Shown here in pieces: positions 1-10,193 of a stretch of 64,000 bases of DNA (position 1 is the first letter of the stretch; each line of letters begins with the position of its first letter). Source of the DNA: Kuenenia sp039794105 (lineage in GTDB: Bacteria > Planctomycetota > Brocadiia > Brocadiales > Brocadiaceae); the NCBI RefSeq assembly GCF_039794105.1, contig NZ_JBDIWA010000006.1, positions 68,869 to 132,868 on the forward strand, in the 5' to 3' direction. The translations under genes were made by a program, and so were the position numbers. A model generated the notes under the pieces. It worked only from the letters and a program-made list of their open reading frames with translations, was not told the origin of the DNA and made no database searches.

Positions 1-301
1 TATTCAGTTGTTTTTTCTGACGTAAACTTTTATGTTTGTCCGTTAAAAGCAGGCATGTTTGCTTTTTTGCGTTTCTTAATAATGTTCTATTGTTGTGTAT
101 AAGACAAGCAACTTTTTGAATTACCAGGTACAACTCAAGTAAATTTCCCTCCGGATGCAGAATAAAACAGCGGTCGTCCCACCTAAGCCATTCCCAGTTG
201 CATACCAAATCCAGCCTTTTTTTAATAAATGTATTAAACACCGCCTGAAAGCAGGGATTAAAAGGGTCACACCTTGAGTAGTGATTTATTTTTCTAATCG
301 T
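1..301 (-). pseudogene. Possible gene remnant running off the window edge
   Basis: One minus-strand frame is open for 100 codons from a TAA at 302-304 to the first base of the window, with no ATG near its upstream end. The translation is rich in Trp and Cys and contains the stretches CNWEWLRWDDRC and ILHPEGNLLELYL, which look more like protein than random DNA. I do not recognise the family. If real, it is the 5'-truncated start of a gene continuing to the left; it could also be a chance open frame. Confidence 0.3.
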
Positions 302-1057
<756 letters not shown>

Positions 1058-3088
1058 CTAAGGGCATTCCCCTTCGCTTGCATTGACTTCTAGGGATATT
1101 GTTTTTACAAGGGCATTAAGTTCCTGGGCTTGCGCCGTCAATTCTTCTCCTGCCGAAGCAGCTTCTTCTGCGGTTGCGGCATTTTTTTGCACTACCTGAT
1201 CCATCTGCAGAATGGCCTTGCTTATTTGCTGAATGCCATTGCTTTGTTCTTCCGAAGCGGAAGCAATCTCATTTACCAGATCAGTTACCATTTTAACCTG
1301 CGTAACAGAATTTGAGAATACCTCTTTTACCTTTGACTCGGCGCTGGAAAAAACATCTTTCGTCTTGTTTACGAGTTCCATTCCCTTTTCGGCTTTCTTT
1401 ACACTATCGGCGATTAACATGGTGATGTCCTTTGCTGCGACTGAACTTCTTTGGGCTAGATTCCTTACCTCTTCTGCAACAACGGCAAATCCGCGACCAT
1501 GTTCCCCTGCGCGCGCTGCCTCAACTGCGGCATTCAAAGCCAGTAAATTTGTCTGGAAGGCGATTCCTTCTATAAGTTTAATGATGTCAGCAATCTTTCC
1601 GCTGCTTTCTGAGATATCATTCATTGCTTCTGCCATTTCCCTGACCGAGCGGTTTCCGTGTTCAACCGTTTCTGCGACAGATATATTGCCGTTTTCTACA
1701 GTAATATTGCATGCCAATGCGAGTTTTGATGCCTCCGCCGCATTATCCGCGTTTTGTTTTGTCATAGAGGATATCTCCTCCATGGTCGATGAGGTTTCTT
1801 CTATTGACGCCGCCTGTTCCGACGTCGATTCCGAAAGGCTTTGGCTTGATGCGGATATTTGTTCTGACGCTGACACAACATGAATGGCATTGCTTGAAAG
1901 GTTATTAATTATTTCTTTAAGTATTTTTATAAGGGGTCGCACTATGTTGCGCCAACTTAGAATGATAATCAGGCAGACAATGCCGGTTGCCACTCCCTGA
2001 ATCCATAATAAGCGCATAGCCCGTTTATCTGAATTTGCCTGGTATAAGCCAACCGCATCATTCATGGTTTTTACAAGGACATTAACGGTATCAAAAACGT
2101 TTCTGTACGACGCTATATATTCAGCGGAATTTACTTCCGCTTCAAAAAGTTTTTTAGTGCTGTTTTTGGTAGTTTCCCATAATTGTTTAATTTCGTTTAA
2201 TTTGTTCCGTATCGCATGGTCTGTAGTTGGTGAAACAGAGGTAAATTTTGTCATTTCCATGTCCAAAGGAGCCTTTCCTCCTTTGACAAGAGAATCCAGG
2301 GTTGCCTCAAATACTGCGCCTGTTTTAAGAAATGAATGCGTGCCTGATTTTGTATCATCTGATTGGTTTAAAAAAGCCTCTATTCCCTTGTTTGCCTGGC
2401 CAATGGGAATGTTCACGACAAGGATGCCCATAGTATCTTGCAGTTTAAAGTCGTTCTTTGGGCTTTCTGAATGATTATTGTGGCAGTTAACGCACACCTG
2501 TGCGGTTGCGACATCGGGGGTAGCATATCTCAGGACATAGTACCCTTTATGTTCTAAAAAACGATACAATACCTGCCCCTTGTTATTATAGAAATAGTCA
2601 AAAGCCTCCTTTTCAAAATCCGTCTTGAGCCCCTTTTCTTTGTTTATATTCCATTTGCTTAAAAGATCATAGCTGTATGTGCCTTTTTGATTAATGACGT
2701 CTGACACTTCTTTAACAAATGTTGCGGGAAGGGGAATACCGCCAATGATATTAGCATAATGTTGATTGGGGTGAACCTCCGGCGTCTCTTTAATAAGCTT
2801 GCCAACAACATTTTTTGTGTAATGGGTCCGGTCTGCCACAATCTGAAGTGTGGTAATTTCTGCCGCTTTTATTGTGCTGTAACGAAGTTGTAAAGGGATC
2901 AGTTCGGAATTAATTTCGCTGGAATATTTCTGAAGCAGCATACGCTGCCGTCCGGCAAGGTTTACAACATTTACACTATCGCGTTGGCTTTTTATCGTCC
3001 AGAATACAAAAAAAGTACCGGTCAATATGGTTACGAGAAGTGTTATAAAAATAAACGAAAACTTCTTTCCGATAGGCAATTTATCCAT
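1058..3088 (-). CDS. Methyl-accepting chemotaxis protein with a c-type haem sensor domain
   Basis: This 676-residue chemoreceptor has a transmembrane segment at about 10-32, a periplasmic region at 33-360, a second transmembrane segment at about 360-382, and a cytoplasmic signalling domain. The periplasmic part begins with a NLAGRQRML element typical of PilJ-like or Tll0287/DUF3365-like sensors and carries the haem-c motif CVNCH at 199-203, so it probably senses redox state or a small ligand. The MCP hairpin tip (GIAFQTNLLALNAAVEAARAG) lies near residue 510. No HAMP domain is obvious. An AGGAG sits 11 bases before the ATG. No che genes are adjacent; motAB lie 26 kb away. Family assignment is firm; the ligand is unknown. 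Confidence 0.9.
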   Translation of the reverse strand: MDKLPIGKKFSFIFITLLVTILTGTFFVFWTIKSQRDSVNVVNLAGRQRMLLQKYSSEINSELIPLQLRYSTIKAAEITTLQIVADRTHYTKNVVGKLIKETPEVHPNQHYANIIGGIPLPATFVKEVSDVINQKGTYSYDLLSKWNINKEKGLKTDFEKEAFDYFYNNKGQVLYRFLEHKGYYVLRYATPDVATAQVCVNCHNNHSESPKNDFKLQDTMGILVVNIPIGQANKGIEAFLNQSDDTKSGTHSFLKTGAVFEATLDSLVKGGKAPLDMEMTKFTSVSPTTDHAIRNKLNEIKQLWETTKNSTKKLFEAEVNSAEYIASYRNVFDTVNVLVKTMNDAVGLYQANSDKRAMRLLWIQGVATGIVCLIIILSWRNIVRPLIKILKEIINNLSSNAIHVVSASEQISASSQSLSESTSEQAASIEETSSTMEEISSMTKQNADNAAEASKLALACNITVENGNISVAETVEHGNRSVREMAEAMNDISESSGKIADIIKLIEGIAFQTNLLALNAAVEAARAGEHGRGFAVVAEEVRNLAQRSSVAAKDITMLIADSVKKAEKGMELVNKTKDVFSSAESKVKEVFSNSVTQVKMVTDLVNEIASASEEQSNGIQQISKAILQMDQVVQKNAATAEEAASAGEELTAQAQELNALVKTISLEVNASEGECP

Positions 3089-3351
3089 TTATTACGGTGC
3101 TCCTTTAAGTATAAAATGAAACATCCATGAGCCATTGCTCACAAAGGGAAATGAATTGTTAAATCGTTTCAACCAGACCCATCCAACTTCACAATATTTT
3201 CACAAATAGTCAAAGATAAAACAATACGTATATAGTTCGTATATAATACGTATCAAAAATAAGTAGTTATCGATTGATATTTTTCCTCTTTTACTCGAAA
3301 AAAGGAGGTAGGTGTAACACTTTAGTCTTTTGAAATTGGAAATTGTCATTT

Positions 3352-3378
3352 GTAGTGCGACGAGGTTCGTCGCACTAC
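3352..3378. repeat. Perfect GTAG...CTAC hairpin
   Basis: A 12-bp perfect stem (GTAGTGCGACGA) with loop GGT. It is followed three bases later by a second hairpin with the same terminal GTAG/CTAC but an unrelated stem. Confidence 0.8.
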
Positions 3379-3381
3379 ATG

Positions 3382-3410
3382 GTAGAGACAGGTTTCAAAC
3401 CTGTCTCTAC
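3382..3410. repeat. Perfect GTAG...CTAC hairpin
   Basis: A 14-bp perfect stem (GTAGAGACAGGTTT) with a single C in the loop. No T-run follows, so a terminator role is unlikely. Confidence 0.8.
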
Positions 3411-3615
3411 TTAGATATTTCAAGTGAGGAACGAGCAGCAACCGTTTATACCAAAGGAGTTTAGGAGTTGTAGGGTTAAGGAGTTAACAACTTCCCAACT
3501 CTCAAACTCCTAAACTCTTAAACTCTATGCTCCCCCCTACACTTTACGGCAAGCAGCACTATTATTGGAATTCTTCAAAAACTAAAGTGTTATAGATAGG
3601 TGGGTTTCTTTTTGT

Positions 3616-4422
3616 TCAAGCATCGAGGTAAACCTTATGGCCTTGTTTTGCCATGAAATGTTTTCCGGCATTTCCCTGATTTACTGATATTTCTAAAAAC
3701 CCCGCACTTCCTATAAGCATAAGCGGCATGCCGGTTTTTACATCGGCATAGGTATTACTTAAGCCCTTTATTTTCTCCTTGCCTACCGTTAAAGTTAAAT
3801 TATTTGCGGTTGTTTCTGAATTAGCTATGTGTTTTTCAGTGATGTTGGTAATGAGGTTGCCAAAATGGTCAATAGAGAGAATGGTTCCGTTAATCCTTCT
3901 GTTTTCTTTTGCAAATGCGGGATTTGGCATGTCGATCTGGCGGAACTGATTGATTTTTCTGCCTAACTGATCGGGTAAGATGCCACGTGACAGATGTGCC
4001 GCTACCGGTGCGAAGATGTCTCGTCCATGAAAGGTATTGCTTTGCCCCGGCAGGAAAAATTTGGTATTTGTCACGCGGGTGATGGTTTTCGTTTTTTCTT
4101 TTTGAAGGATAAAACTCAATAAACCATTATCCGGGGCAAGGAACAGGTGTCCTTTGCATTCTGCACAGAGTATGTTCCTTTCACTGCCAACGCCGGGGTC
4201 AATAACGGCAATGTGGATAGTTCCTTTTGGGAAATAATGGTAAGAGGTGTATAGGAGATATGCCCCTCGAAAAACGTCTTGTGGCGGAATCATATGGCAC
4301 AGATCGATAATGTTGGCATGCGGATTAATCCCGGCAATCACTCCCTTCATAATGCCGGTATAAGCATCATGAATTCCGAAGTCCGTCAGAAGTGTTATTA
4401 TCCGTGACCGTTGATTTGCCAT
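3616..4422 (-). CDS. SAM hydrolase (S-adenosyl-L-methionine hydroxide adenosyltransferase family, DUF62)
   Basis: The protein is expected to split S-adenosylmethionine with water into adenosine and methionine, as the DUF62/duf-62 relatives of fluorinase and chlorinase do. With the start at 4422 it has 268 residues, the normal family length. It shows LLTDFG at 11-16, the conserved IDPGVGS at 74-80, a PDNGLLS motif, and a C-terminal beta-barrel region with DHFGNLITNI. The open frame extends 22 codons upstream to 4488, but that extension lacks family similarity, so the internal ATG was chosen although no clear ribosome site precedes it. The small cysteine-rich gene upstream probably belongs to the same transcript. 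Confidence 0.88.
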   Translation of the reverse strand: MANQRSRIITLLTDFGIHDAYTGIMKGVIAGINPHANIIDLCHMIPPQDVFRGAYLLYTSYHYFPKGTIHIAVIDPGVGSERNILCAECKGHLFLAPDNGLLSFILQKEKTKTITRVTNTKFFLPGQSNTFHGRDIFAPVAAHLSRGILPDQLGRKINQFRQIDMPNPAFAKENRRINGTILSIDHFGNLITNITEKHIANSETTANNLTLTVGKEKIKGLSNTYADVKTGMPLMLIGSAGFLEISVNQGNAGKHFMAKQGHKVYLDA

Positions 4423-4561
4423 GTGGCGTCTGCCGGGTAATTTTAAAAATGGTTTCTCCGCATACCAGGGGGAAAACGCCCTTCTCATTACATGCTTTTG
4501 TTAAAGCAGTGATTATCGTTTTCGTCCGTAAATTTTTCTGCGGTTTTTCCCGGGTAATCAG

Positions 4562-4741
4562 TTATTGTTTCTGTTTTTCAGCATTGACAGGGATTTCTTC
4601 TTTAAAAAAGAAGGGACAATACTTCCAGCAATTTATGTCAACAATGCGATATTGTCCACAACACTCCGGGCAAAGCCAGTCTCCCAGTCCAATACAGAGA
4701 CGTTCGCCAATATGCTGGCTGCATTTATTACAAGGTATCAT
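4562..4741 (-). CDS. Small cysteine-rich (zinc-ribbon-like) protein, 59 residues
   Basis: This short frame starts with ATG and ends with TAA. The 59 residues include CNKC near the start, then LCPECC about 20 residues later, and a NCWKYCPFF stretch, giving eight cysteines in all. The two CxxC pairs are the layout of a zinc ribbon. Cysteines are clustered in a pattern unlikely by chance, and the frame runs in the same direction as the SAM hydrolase 139 bases downstream. I do not recognise a named family and propose no function beyond metal binding. No Shine-Dalgarno is visible. Confidence 0.6.
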   Translation of the reverse strand: MIPCNKCSQHIGERLCIGLGDWLCPECCGQYRIVDINCWKYCPFFFKEEIPVNAEKQKQ

Positions 4742-5074
4742 TGTTTAAACGCTTTAAAAATAGTGAAGGATAATACAAGGCTAATATCTAAAATGTTACA
4801 AAATATTACAAAAAACATGCTAAAATCAAACTATCTGAAATACAAGGACTTTTTTAATGAACACTTTCATTACTATCATATCATGTTGTAGGGAAATAGT
4901 ACGTAATATTTTGTAACACTTTAGTTTTTTAAAAAATTCCAATAATCGCAGTGTAGGGGCGAAGCATTTGCTGTAAATTGTCATAAATGCGTTCAAACCC
5001 AAATGTAGCAAGTGCTTCGCCCCTACTTTTTCAAAAAACTAAAGTGTTAAAATGTTTTTGTAGAGTAACAGAAT
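4742..5074. repeat. Gap holding a family A element
   Basis: The 333-base gap between the divergent small cysteine-rich gene and recD2 is largely the family A element at 4913-5049. The part before it is AT-rich and gives no supported gene. The element ends 25 bases before the recD2 ATG, so it may supply or separate promoter sequences. Confidence 0.7.
4913..5049. repeat. Family A MITE-like element, copy 2
   Basis: The 137-base element starts GTAACACTTTAGTTTTTT and ends CAAAAAACTAAAGTGTTA. It encloses a GTAG...CTAC hairpin at 4953-5026 whose arms are GTAGGGGCGAAGCA and its near complement. The copy at 58053-58189 has the same interior with a few changes. Confidence 0.8.
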
Positions 5075-7282
5075 ATGACCATAGAATCTGTCATTCAGGG
5101 GCAATTAGAAAGAATTACCTATCGCAACGAAGATACGGGATACACTATCGCTAAAATCAAGGTGAATAATTATAAGGATGTTATTACCTTTACCGGCAAC
5201 CTGGCGTCGGTTACTGAAGGCGAAACAGTAAATCTTCGGGGGCATTGGTATTGTCATCCGAAATATGGAGAACAATTTCAAGTGAGTTCTTACGAACCGG
5301 TGACCCCCGCAACTGCAAAGGGTATTGAAAAATACCTTGGTTCAGGGCTTATTAAGGGCATTGGGACGGTAATGGCAAAAAGAATCGTGTCCCGCTTTGG
5401 AGTGGCCTCACTTGATATTATTGAACATTCAATAGAACAGCTAAAACAGGTGGAAGGCATTGGTGAAAAGCGCATTGCGATGATCAAAACCGCATGGACG
5501 GAACAAAAAGAAGTAAAGGATGTAATGCTTTTTCTTCAAAGCAACGGAGTAAGTTCTGCATACGCGTCAAAGATATTTAAACAGTACGGCAGGGAGTCTG
5601 TCCGTATTGTAAAAGAGAACCCATACCGGCTGGCAATGGAAGTATTTGGTATCGGGTTTATTACCGCAGATAAAATTGCTGAAAATATGGGCATTGCGAA
5701 GGACTCAATATTGCGTGCTGAAGCGGGTATTTTGTATGTTCTGAAAAAATTATTAAACGAAGGCCATGTGTACTATCCCTATGAGTTATTAACGGAAGAA
5801 TGCAGGAAGGTGCTTGAGGTAGAACGCGACCTCATCATTCGTGCATTTGGAACCATTGCATTTGAGAAGAGTATAGTAATTGAAGACTGTAATGAAAATG
5901 ATGAGATAACGGCCAATAACAAGGCGGTATATCTTGCAAAATGTTATGTATCGGAAAAGGGAATAGCGGAAATGCTCAATGGCCTGATGCAAAAGGGAAA
6001 GCGGACGTATCTGATGGGTATGGATACCTCCGTTGATTGGGTTCAGAAAGAGTTTGGTATTCACCTTGCTGAAAAACAACTCCTGGCGGTAAGAGGTGCG
6101 ATAGATAAAAAGGTATTTGTCATTACAGGAGGACCTGGCACGGGTAAGACCACAATTATAAAAACAATTATCAGAATGTATGAGAAATCAGGGTTTCGTG
6201 TAATATTAGCTGCGCCAACTGGCAGGGCGGCGAAGAGGATGTTTGAGATGACGGGACATGAGGCTAAAACGCTCCATAGACTATTGGAGATAAATCCTCA
6301 GGAAGGGGGGTTCAGGAAAAATGAGAGAAATCCACTGGACGCAAATGTAATTATCGTGGATGAAGTATCAATGGTGGATACGATACTTATGTACCATTTT
6401 CTGAAGGCTGTACGGAAGGATGCAACCCTGATCTTCGTCGGTGATGTAAATCAGCTTCCCTCGATAGGGGCGGGAAATGTGTTAAAGGATATCATAACGT
6501 CTGGTGTTGTACCTTCCGTTCATCTCAATGAGATCTTTCGTCAGGCGAAAGAAAGTGTTGTGGTGATGAATGCTCATCGGATAAACAGCGGTTATATGCC
6601 GGTGCTTACTTTTGAAAAAGACAGACTTCAGGATTTTTATTTTATTCAGCTTGAAGACCCTGAAAAAATAATAAACGAAATCGTTTCGTTATGTAAAGAA
6701 CGGATTCCCGGCAGATTTCAGTTTGATGCTATTAAGGACATCCAGGTGTTAACGGCAATGAATAAGGGGGTTTTGGGGGTACATAATTTAAATAACACCC
6801 TTCAAAATGCCCTCAATAAATCTCCTGTTGAATTAATAAAAGGCACAAGACAATTTAAAAAACATGATAAGGTTATGCAAATAGTAAATAACTATGAAAA
6901 AGATGTATATAACGGTGATATAGGGTTCATTGATGATATAGATGATGAATATCAGGAAATTACCGTAAATTATGACGGAGGGGAGGTTGTATATGATTAC
7001 AAAGAACTCGATGAAATAGTGCTGGCGTATGCGGTATCGATTCATAAATCCCAGGGGAGTGAGTACCCTGTTGTTATACTGCCTGTTCATATGCAGCATT
7101 ATATGCTCTTGCAAAGAAATCTTTTGTATACAGGAATAACCAGGGGAAGGAAATTGGTGGTGTTAATAGGTACAAAAAAGGCATTGGCAATCGCAGTAAA
7201 AAATAACAAACCATGTAAAAGATATACGTATTTAAAAAGAAGGCTGGTAGAGGTATTTAATGCAGAACAGGGGACAGTATAA
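5075..7282 (+). CDS. recD2: RecD2-type ATP-dependent DNA helicase
   Basis: A 735-residue superfamily 1B helicase of the RecD2 class, which works outside a RecBCD complex in DNA repair and moves 5' to 3'. The N-terminal OB-like region begins IQGQLERITYRNEDTGYTIA and is followed by helix-hairpin-helix repeats (IKGIGTVMAKRI, VEGIGEKRIAMI) at about 100-200. The Walker A motif GGPGTGKTT is at 352-360 and the Walker B DEVSMVD starts at 429. The C-terminal SIHKSQGSEYP motif is characteristic. Length matches the family. No recB or recC is nearby, which fits RecD2. The gene appears monocistronic. Confidence 0.93.
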   Translation: MTIESVIQGQLERITYRNEDTGYTIAKIKVNNYKDVITFTGNLASVTEGETVNLRGHWYCHPKYGEQFQVSSYEPVTPATAKGIEKYLGSGLIKGIGTVMAKRIVSRFGVASLDIIEHSIEQLKQVEGIGEKRIAMIKTAWTEQKEVKDVMLFLQSNGVSSAYASKIFKQYGRESVRIVKENPYRLAMEVFGIGFITADKIAENMGIAKDSILRAEAGILYVLKKLLNEGHVYYPYELLTEECRKVLEVERDLIIRAFGTIAFEKSIVIEDCNENDEITANNKAVYLAKCYVSEKGIAEMLNGLMQKGKRTYLMGMDTSVDWVQKEFGIHLAEKQLLAVRGAIDKKVFVITGGPGTGKTTIIKTIIRMYEKSGFRVILAAPTGRAAKRMFEMTGHEAKTLHRLLEINPQEGGFRKNERNPLDANVIIVDEVSMVDTILMYHFLKAVRKDATLIFVGDVNQLPSIGAGNVLKDIITSGVVPSVHLNEIFRQAKESVVVMNAHRINSGYMPVLTFEKDRLQDFYFIQLEDPEKIINEIVSLCKERIPGRFQFDAIKDIQVLTAMNKGVLGVHNLNNTLQNALNKSPVELIKGTRQFKKHDKVMQIVNNYEKDVYNGDIGFIDDIDDEYQEITVNYDGGEVVYDYKELDEIVLAYAVSIHKSQGSEYPVVILPVHMQHYMLLQRNLLYTGITRGRKLVVLIGTKKALAIAVKNNKPCKRYTYLKRRLVEVFNAEQGTV

Positions 7283-7313
7283 AATAATGCCGTTGTCCTT
7301 TTGGTAACTTCTC

Positions 7314-7404
7314 AATCTACAATCTACAGTCTACAGTCTACAGTCGGCAGTCTGCAATTTGCCGACTGTAGATTGCCGACTGCCGACTTCTGACTTCTGA
7401 CTGC
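7314..7404. repeat. Heptamer-period array, palindromic
   Basis: Thirteen units of seven bases, beginning AATCTAC and AGTCTAC and passing through GCAATTTGCC into the complementary sense (AGATTGC, CGACTGC, TGACTTC). The array therefore can fold back on itself. It lies between the convergent recD2 and TPR genes; it has no T-run, so any terminator role is uncertain. Confidence 0.7.
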
Positions 7405-7439
7405 CTATAGCACAGTCTCAACTTATTGCGAAGTTTCGC

Positions 7440-9488
7440 TTAGTTTGCCTGTTCCAGTTGTTGTATAAGTTTGTTTATGCCGGTAGCCTGGTCTTGTTGC
7501 GGATCGAGTTTTATGCTTTCTTTGAGATGAAATAATGCCGCATGTTTGTCTTTTTTGTGTTTCAGCAGCAGAGCGCCCAGATTCATATGGGCGTTTGCGT
7601 AATCGGGTTTGATCTTTACGGCGGTTTGAAATGCATGAATGGCATTGTCAAATTGCTGTCTGTCGTTATAGAGGATGCCAAGTCCGTTATGTGCCTTTGC
7701 GTGATACGGTTCCATAGAAATTGCAGTCAGGAATTCACGTTCCGCCAGATCCATAGCGCCCTTTCTGTAATAGGCGATGCCAAGATTACTGTGTGCGTCA
7801 GGGTAATAATGATTTATTGAGATTGCTTTGATAAATTCACTGATTGCTTCGTCTAATATTCTTTCTTTGGTGTATATTACCCCTAAATTATTATGTGCCT
7901 GTGTGTGTTGTGGATATATTTCAATACTTTTTTTGTAACAGGCAATTGCATCTTCATAAAGACGCATTTTGTCATAATAAATGCCAAGGTTATTAAAAAG
8001 GTCGGCGTCGTTCGGGTCTATTTTTAATGCCTTTTTGTATTCTTCAAAAGCGGCGCTGTTAAAGTCCATTTTTTCATAGGCATTTCCCAGATTAATGTGA
8101 CTTCTCGCACTGTTCGGTGAAACAGTAAGTGTTTTTGACCATAAGTGAAAACCATCCCTCCAATCCGTGTTTCTCCGAAGCGTTAAATATGCGCTTCCTG
8201 ACAAAAGAAAAAAGAGCGCCGGAAGCAGCGTCAGCGAAATAGGGGAAGTTGTAGCGAATGTAAAAGGTTTTCTGACGGTGTTCCGTTCATGATAAGAAGA
8301 TAAAAAGGTGGTGCTCTTAGTCAACAAAATCCCAAATGCCATGCAAATACCGGCACAAGGAACATACAAATACCTTTCTGCCATAATATTGCCCAATGGG
8401 ATAATATTCATTACGGGGGACAAGGTAATGAAAAACCACACAATGCAAAAGAAAATATAGTTATTTCTTTTTTTAGTACGAAATGCAAGTATTCCCGTTG
8501 CCGTTAAAAGCAGGGCGGATATCCAGAAAGATATTTTTGCAATGGATGTTGAAACAGGAATCACATAATCCACATTTAAAGGGAAGGGAAGGAAGAGTAA
8601 TTTTATATAATATGCCAATACGTGGGTCATGGTAAGAAAGCTGGTGAAAGGATTCTTTAATGGCGATTGTATTTCTGATTCCAAAGGATTGTGGAGAAAG
8701 TAAAAGCGGATTGAGAGATAGAAAAGAGAAATCAGCAGGTAGCCGCTATAATAGCGATAAAATCCTGATTTTAGATAAGAGAGGCGTAATGATATGGATG
8801 GGTTTATTGGTTGCATGCTCCCGTTGTTTTGACGTGCTGCCAACAGGGTATCTTTTCGTAAGAACGGTGGGAAAACAAGGTCGTGTAAAATAATTAATAC
8901 CGGTAAAGTAATCGCCATTTCTTTGGAGAAAAGTCCAAAAAAGTAACAGAGTAAAGATAATGGGTAATGAATGAAATATTTGTCTTTGCGGGATTTTAAA
9001 AAAAAGAAAAAGCCTGATATCATAAATAGAAACGCAAACAGATCCTCCCGAAACCCGATTGCGTTTACGGATTCAGATAAGAGGGGATATGAAGAAAACA
9101 GTAATGCCGACACAAAGGCAGTTATCCGTTTTTTCAGCAATTGGAAACAAAAGAGAAAGAAGAATACACAGTTTGCCGAATGGATTAAAACATTGGTAAG
9201 GTGGTAGCCGGCTGGGTTGGATTTCCAGAAGGTAAAATCAATAAAATAAGAGAGGGTGACTACCGGACGATACGTTAATTCTGCGGAAAGAGAAAAATAT
9301 TTGCCGGTAAAAATATCCGGAAAGTTATGCCAGTGCCGAATGAAATAATTATCGACTATCGTTGATTGATCATCATACACAAAGGAATTGTGCAGACAAT
9401 TCAAATAAACGACAAATGAGTAAAACAAAAGCGCCAGTGAGCAATATATGCAAAAATATTTTTTCAAATGAGAGTGTGCCTGTTCCAA
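7440..9488 (-). CDS. Polytopic membrane protein with C-terminal TPR repeats (GT-C/TMTC-like)
   Basis: The 682-residue protein has about ten hydrophobic segments in its first 440 residues and then at least six tetratricopeptide repeats (for example NLGIYYDKMRLYEDAIACYKK) to the C terminus. The motif FVYDDQSTIVDN in the first loop resembles the acidic loop of GT-C glycosyltransferases, as in the TMTC-like O-mannosyltransferases. The likely role is transfer of a sugar from a lipid carrier to protein or glycan at the membrane, with the TPR part binding partners. Substrate is unknown. The gene is separate from the polysaccharide cluster but only 1.3 kb from it. Confidence 0.75.
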   Translation of the reverse strand: MEQAHSHLKKYFCIYCSLALLFYSFVVYLNCLHNSFVYDDQSTIVDNYFIRHWHNFPDIFTGKYFSLSAELTYRPVVTLSYFIDFTFWKSNPAGYHLTNVLIHSANCVFFFLFCFQLLKKRITAFVSALLFSSYPLLSESVNAIGFREDLFAFLFMISGFFFFLKSRKDKYFIHYPLSLLCYFFGLFSKEMAITLPVLIILHDLVFPPFLRKDTLLAARQNNGSMQPINPSISLRLSYLKSGFYRYYSGYLLISLFYLSIRFYFLHNPLESEIQSPLKNPFTSFLTMTHVLAYYIKLLFLPFPLNVDYVIPVSTSIAKISFWISALLLTATGILAFRTKKRNNYIFFCIVWFFITLSPVMNIIPLGNIMAERYLYVPCAGICMAFGILLTKSTTFLSSYHERNTVRKPFTFATTSPISLTLLPALFFLLSGSAYLTLRRNTDWRDGFHLWSKTLTVSPNSARSHINLGNAYEKMDFNSAAFEEYKKALKIDPNDADLFNNLGIYYDKMRLYEDAIACYKKSIEIYPQHTQAHNNLGVIYTKERILDEAISEFIKAISINHYYPDAHSNLGIAYYRKGAMDLAEREFLTAISMEPYHAKAHNGLGILYNDRQQFDNAIHAFQTAVKIKPDYANAHMNLGALLLKHKKDKHAALFHLKESIKLDPQQDQATGINKLIQQLEQAN

Positions 9489-9744
9489 TGGTTATTGAGA
9501 ATAATTTTTTCCGCTTATCCTTGTATGGTAAAACGACGTGGGAGTGGGATGGTGTTCGCCCTTTTCTTTGTGGCGATATTAAAGCAAAAACAGTGAAAAT
9601 GCAAAATGAAAAATACAAATTGCAGAGAGAAAAGGCAGATACATAACAGTGCGATTCTTCAGCGGCTTTCATCATATTAATTGTTAGGCGGTAAAATAAT
9701 AACAAGTGTTGCGTCAAGATGATAAATGTGATAATTTTCGATTT

Positions 9745-9990
9745 ATGAATACAATCGATTTGAGGAAAAAGAAACATTCAATTGATGAATTATTGACCAT
9801 GGCAAGATCTGAACCATTAATTATTTGCGATAAAGATGGGAAAAATTATGTCCTGGAGGAAACTGATGAGTTTGAGAAAGAGGTAAAAGAACTCGGTAGT
9901 AGTGAGAAGTTCATGGCATTTCTCGATGAAAGATCGAAGGAAAAAGAAACTATACCTATCTCATCTATAATGAAAAAGCTAGGAATATAA
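9745..9990 (+). CDS. Orphan antitoxin-like protein (Phd/YefM-like)
   Basis: An 81-residue protein beginning MNTIDLRKKKHSIDELLTMA. The N-terminal part, with EPLIICDKDGKNYVLEE, resembles the short beta-hairpin DNA-binding module of Phd/YefM antitoxins, which bind a toxin through an acidic C-terminal tail; the tail here is highly charged. An upstream in-frame TTG at 9706 would add 13 residues without similarity, so the ATG was preferred. No toxin gene follows: the next 270 bases hold a repeat and the GIY-YIG element. It is either an orphan or its partner was lost. Confidence 0.5.
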   Translation: MNTIDLRKKKHSIDELLTMARSEPLIICDKDGKNYVLEETDEFEKEVKELGSSEKFMAFLDERSKEKETIPISSIMKKLGI

Positions 9991-10030
9991 ACCGTCTAAC
10001 AAGTTGCTCACCATCTCTAATTCTCCAGAA

Positions 10031-10116
10031 GCGATGAAAATGGTTTTATAGTCATATCATGTTGTAGTATCTGTACCTAAGCTATTTTTTGTAGTCTCAT
10101 TTTCGAGTCTGAAACG
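10031..10116. repeat. Direct repeat, left copy
   Basis: About 86 bases starting CGATGAAAATGGTTTTATA recur with roughly ten differences at 10649-10734. The two copies bracket the GIY-YIG element, which suggests insertion between, or duplication around, the element. Confidence 0.75.
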
Positions 10117-10193
10117 TCTGGCATTTCTGTTTCTGTACCGGTTCAAATGTATAGGGCTATCCAAAAGGTATCAGCTTATAATTGCAAGGGTCT

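Larger units (their letters stand above)
3314..3592. repeat. Family A MITE-like element, copy 1
   Basis: The left end GTAACACTTTAGTCTTTTGA and right end CAAAAACTAAAGTGTTA are inverted repeats of each other. The right arm includes ATTATTGGAATTCTTC, the complement of the left arm seen in other copies. The interior of about 240 bases differs from the other copies and contains the hairpins at 3352-3378 and 3382-3410. It encodes nothing, so it would need a transposase in trans. Confidence 0.75.
3089..3615. repeat. Gap holding a MITE-like element and hairpins
   Basis: No gene is visible. At 3116-3154 is a short hairpin-containing sequence that recurs at 33371-33410. From 3314 to 3592 is a family A element. 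Inside it are two perfect hairpins, and after them a stretch of TCAAACTCCTAAACTC-like simple sequence. Confidence 0.75.

Noticed and set aside
1233..1883. 216-codon open frame on the plus strand
   Set aside because: It lies opposite the chemoreceptor gene and is Ser-rich in the way of an antisense shadow.
7314..7404. Terminator between recD2 and the TPR gene
   Set aside because: It can fold, but the array is period-7 repeat DNA without a T-run.
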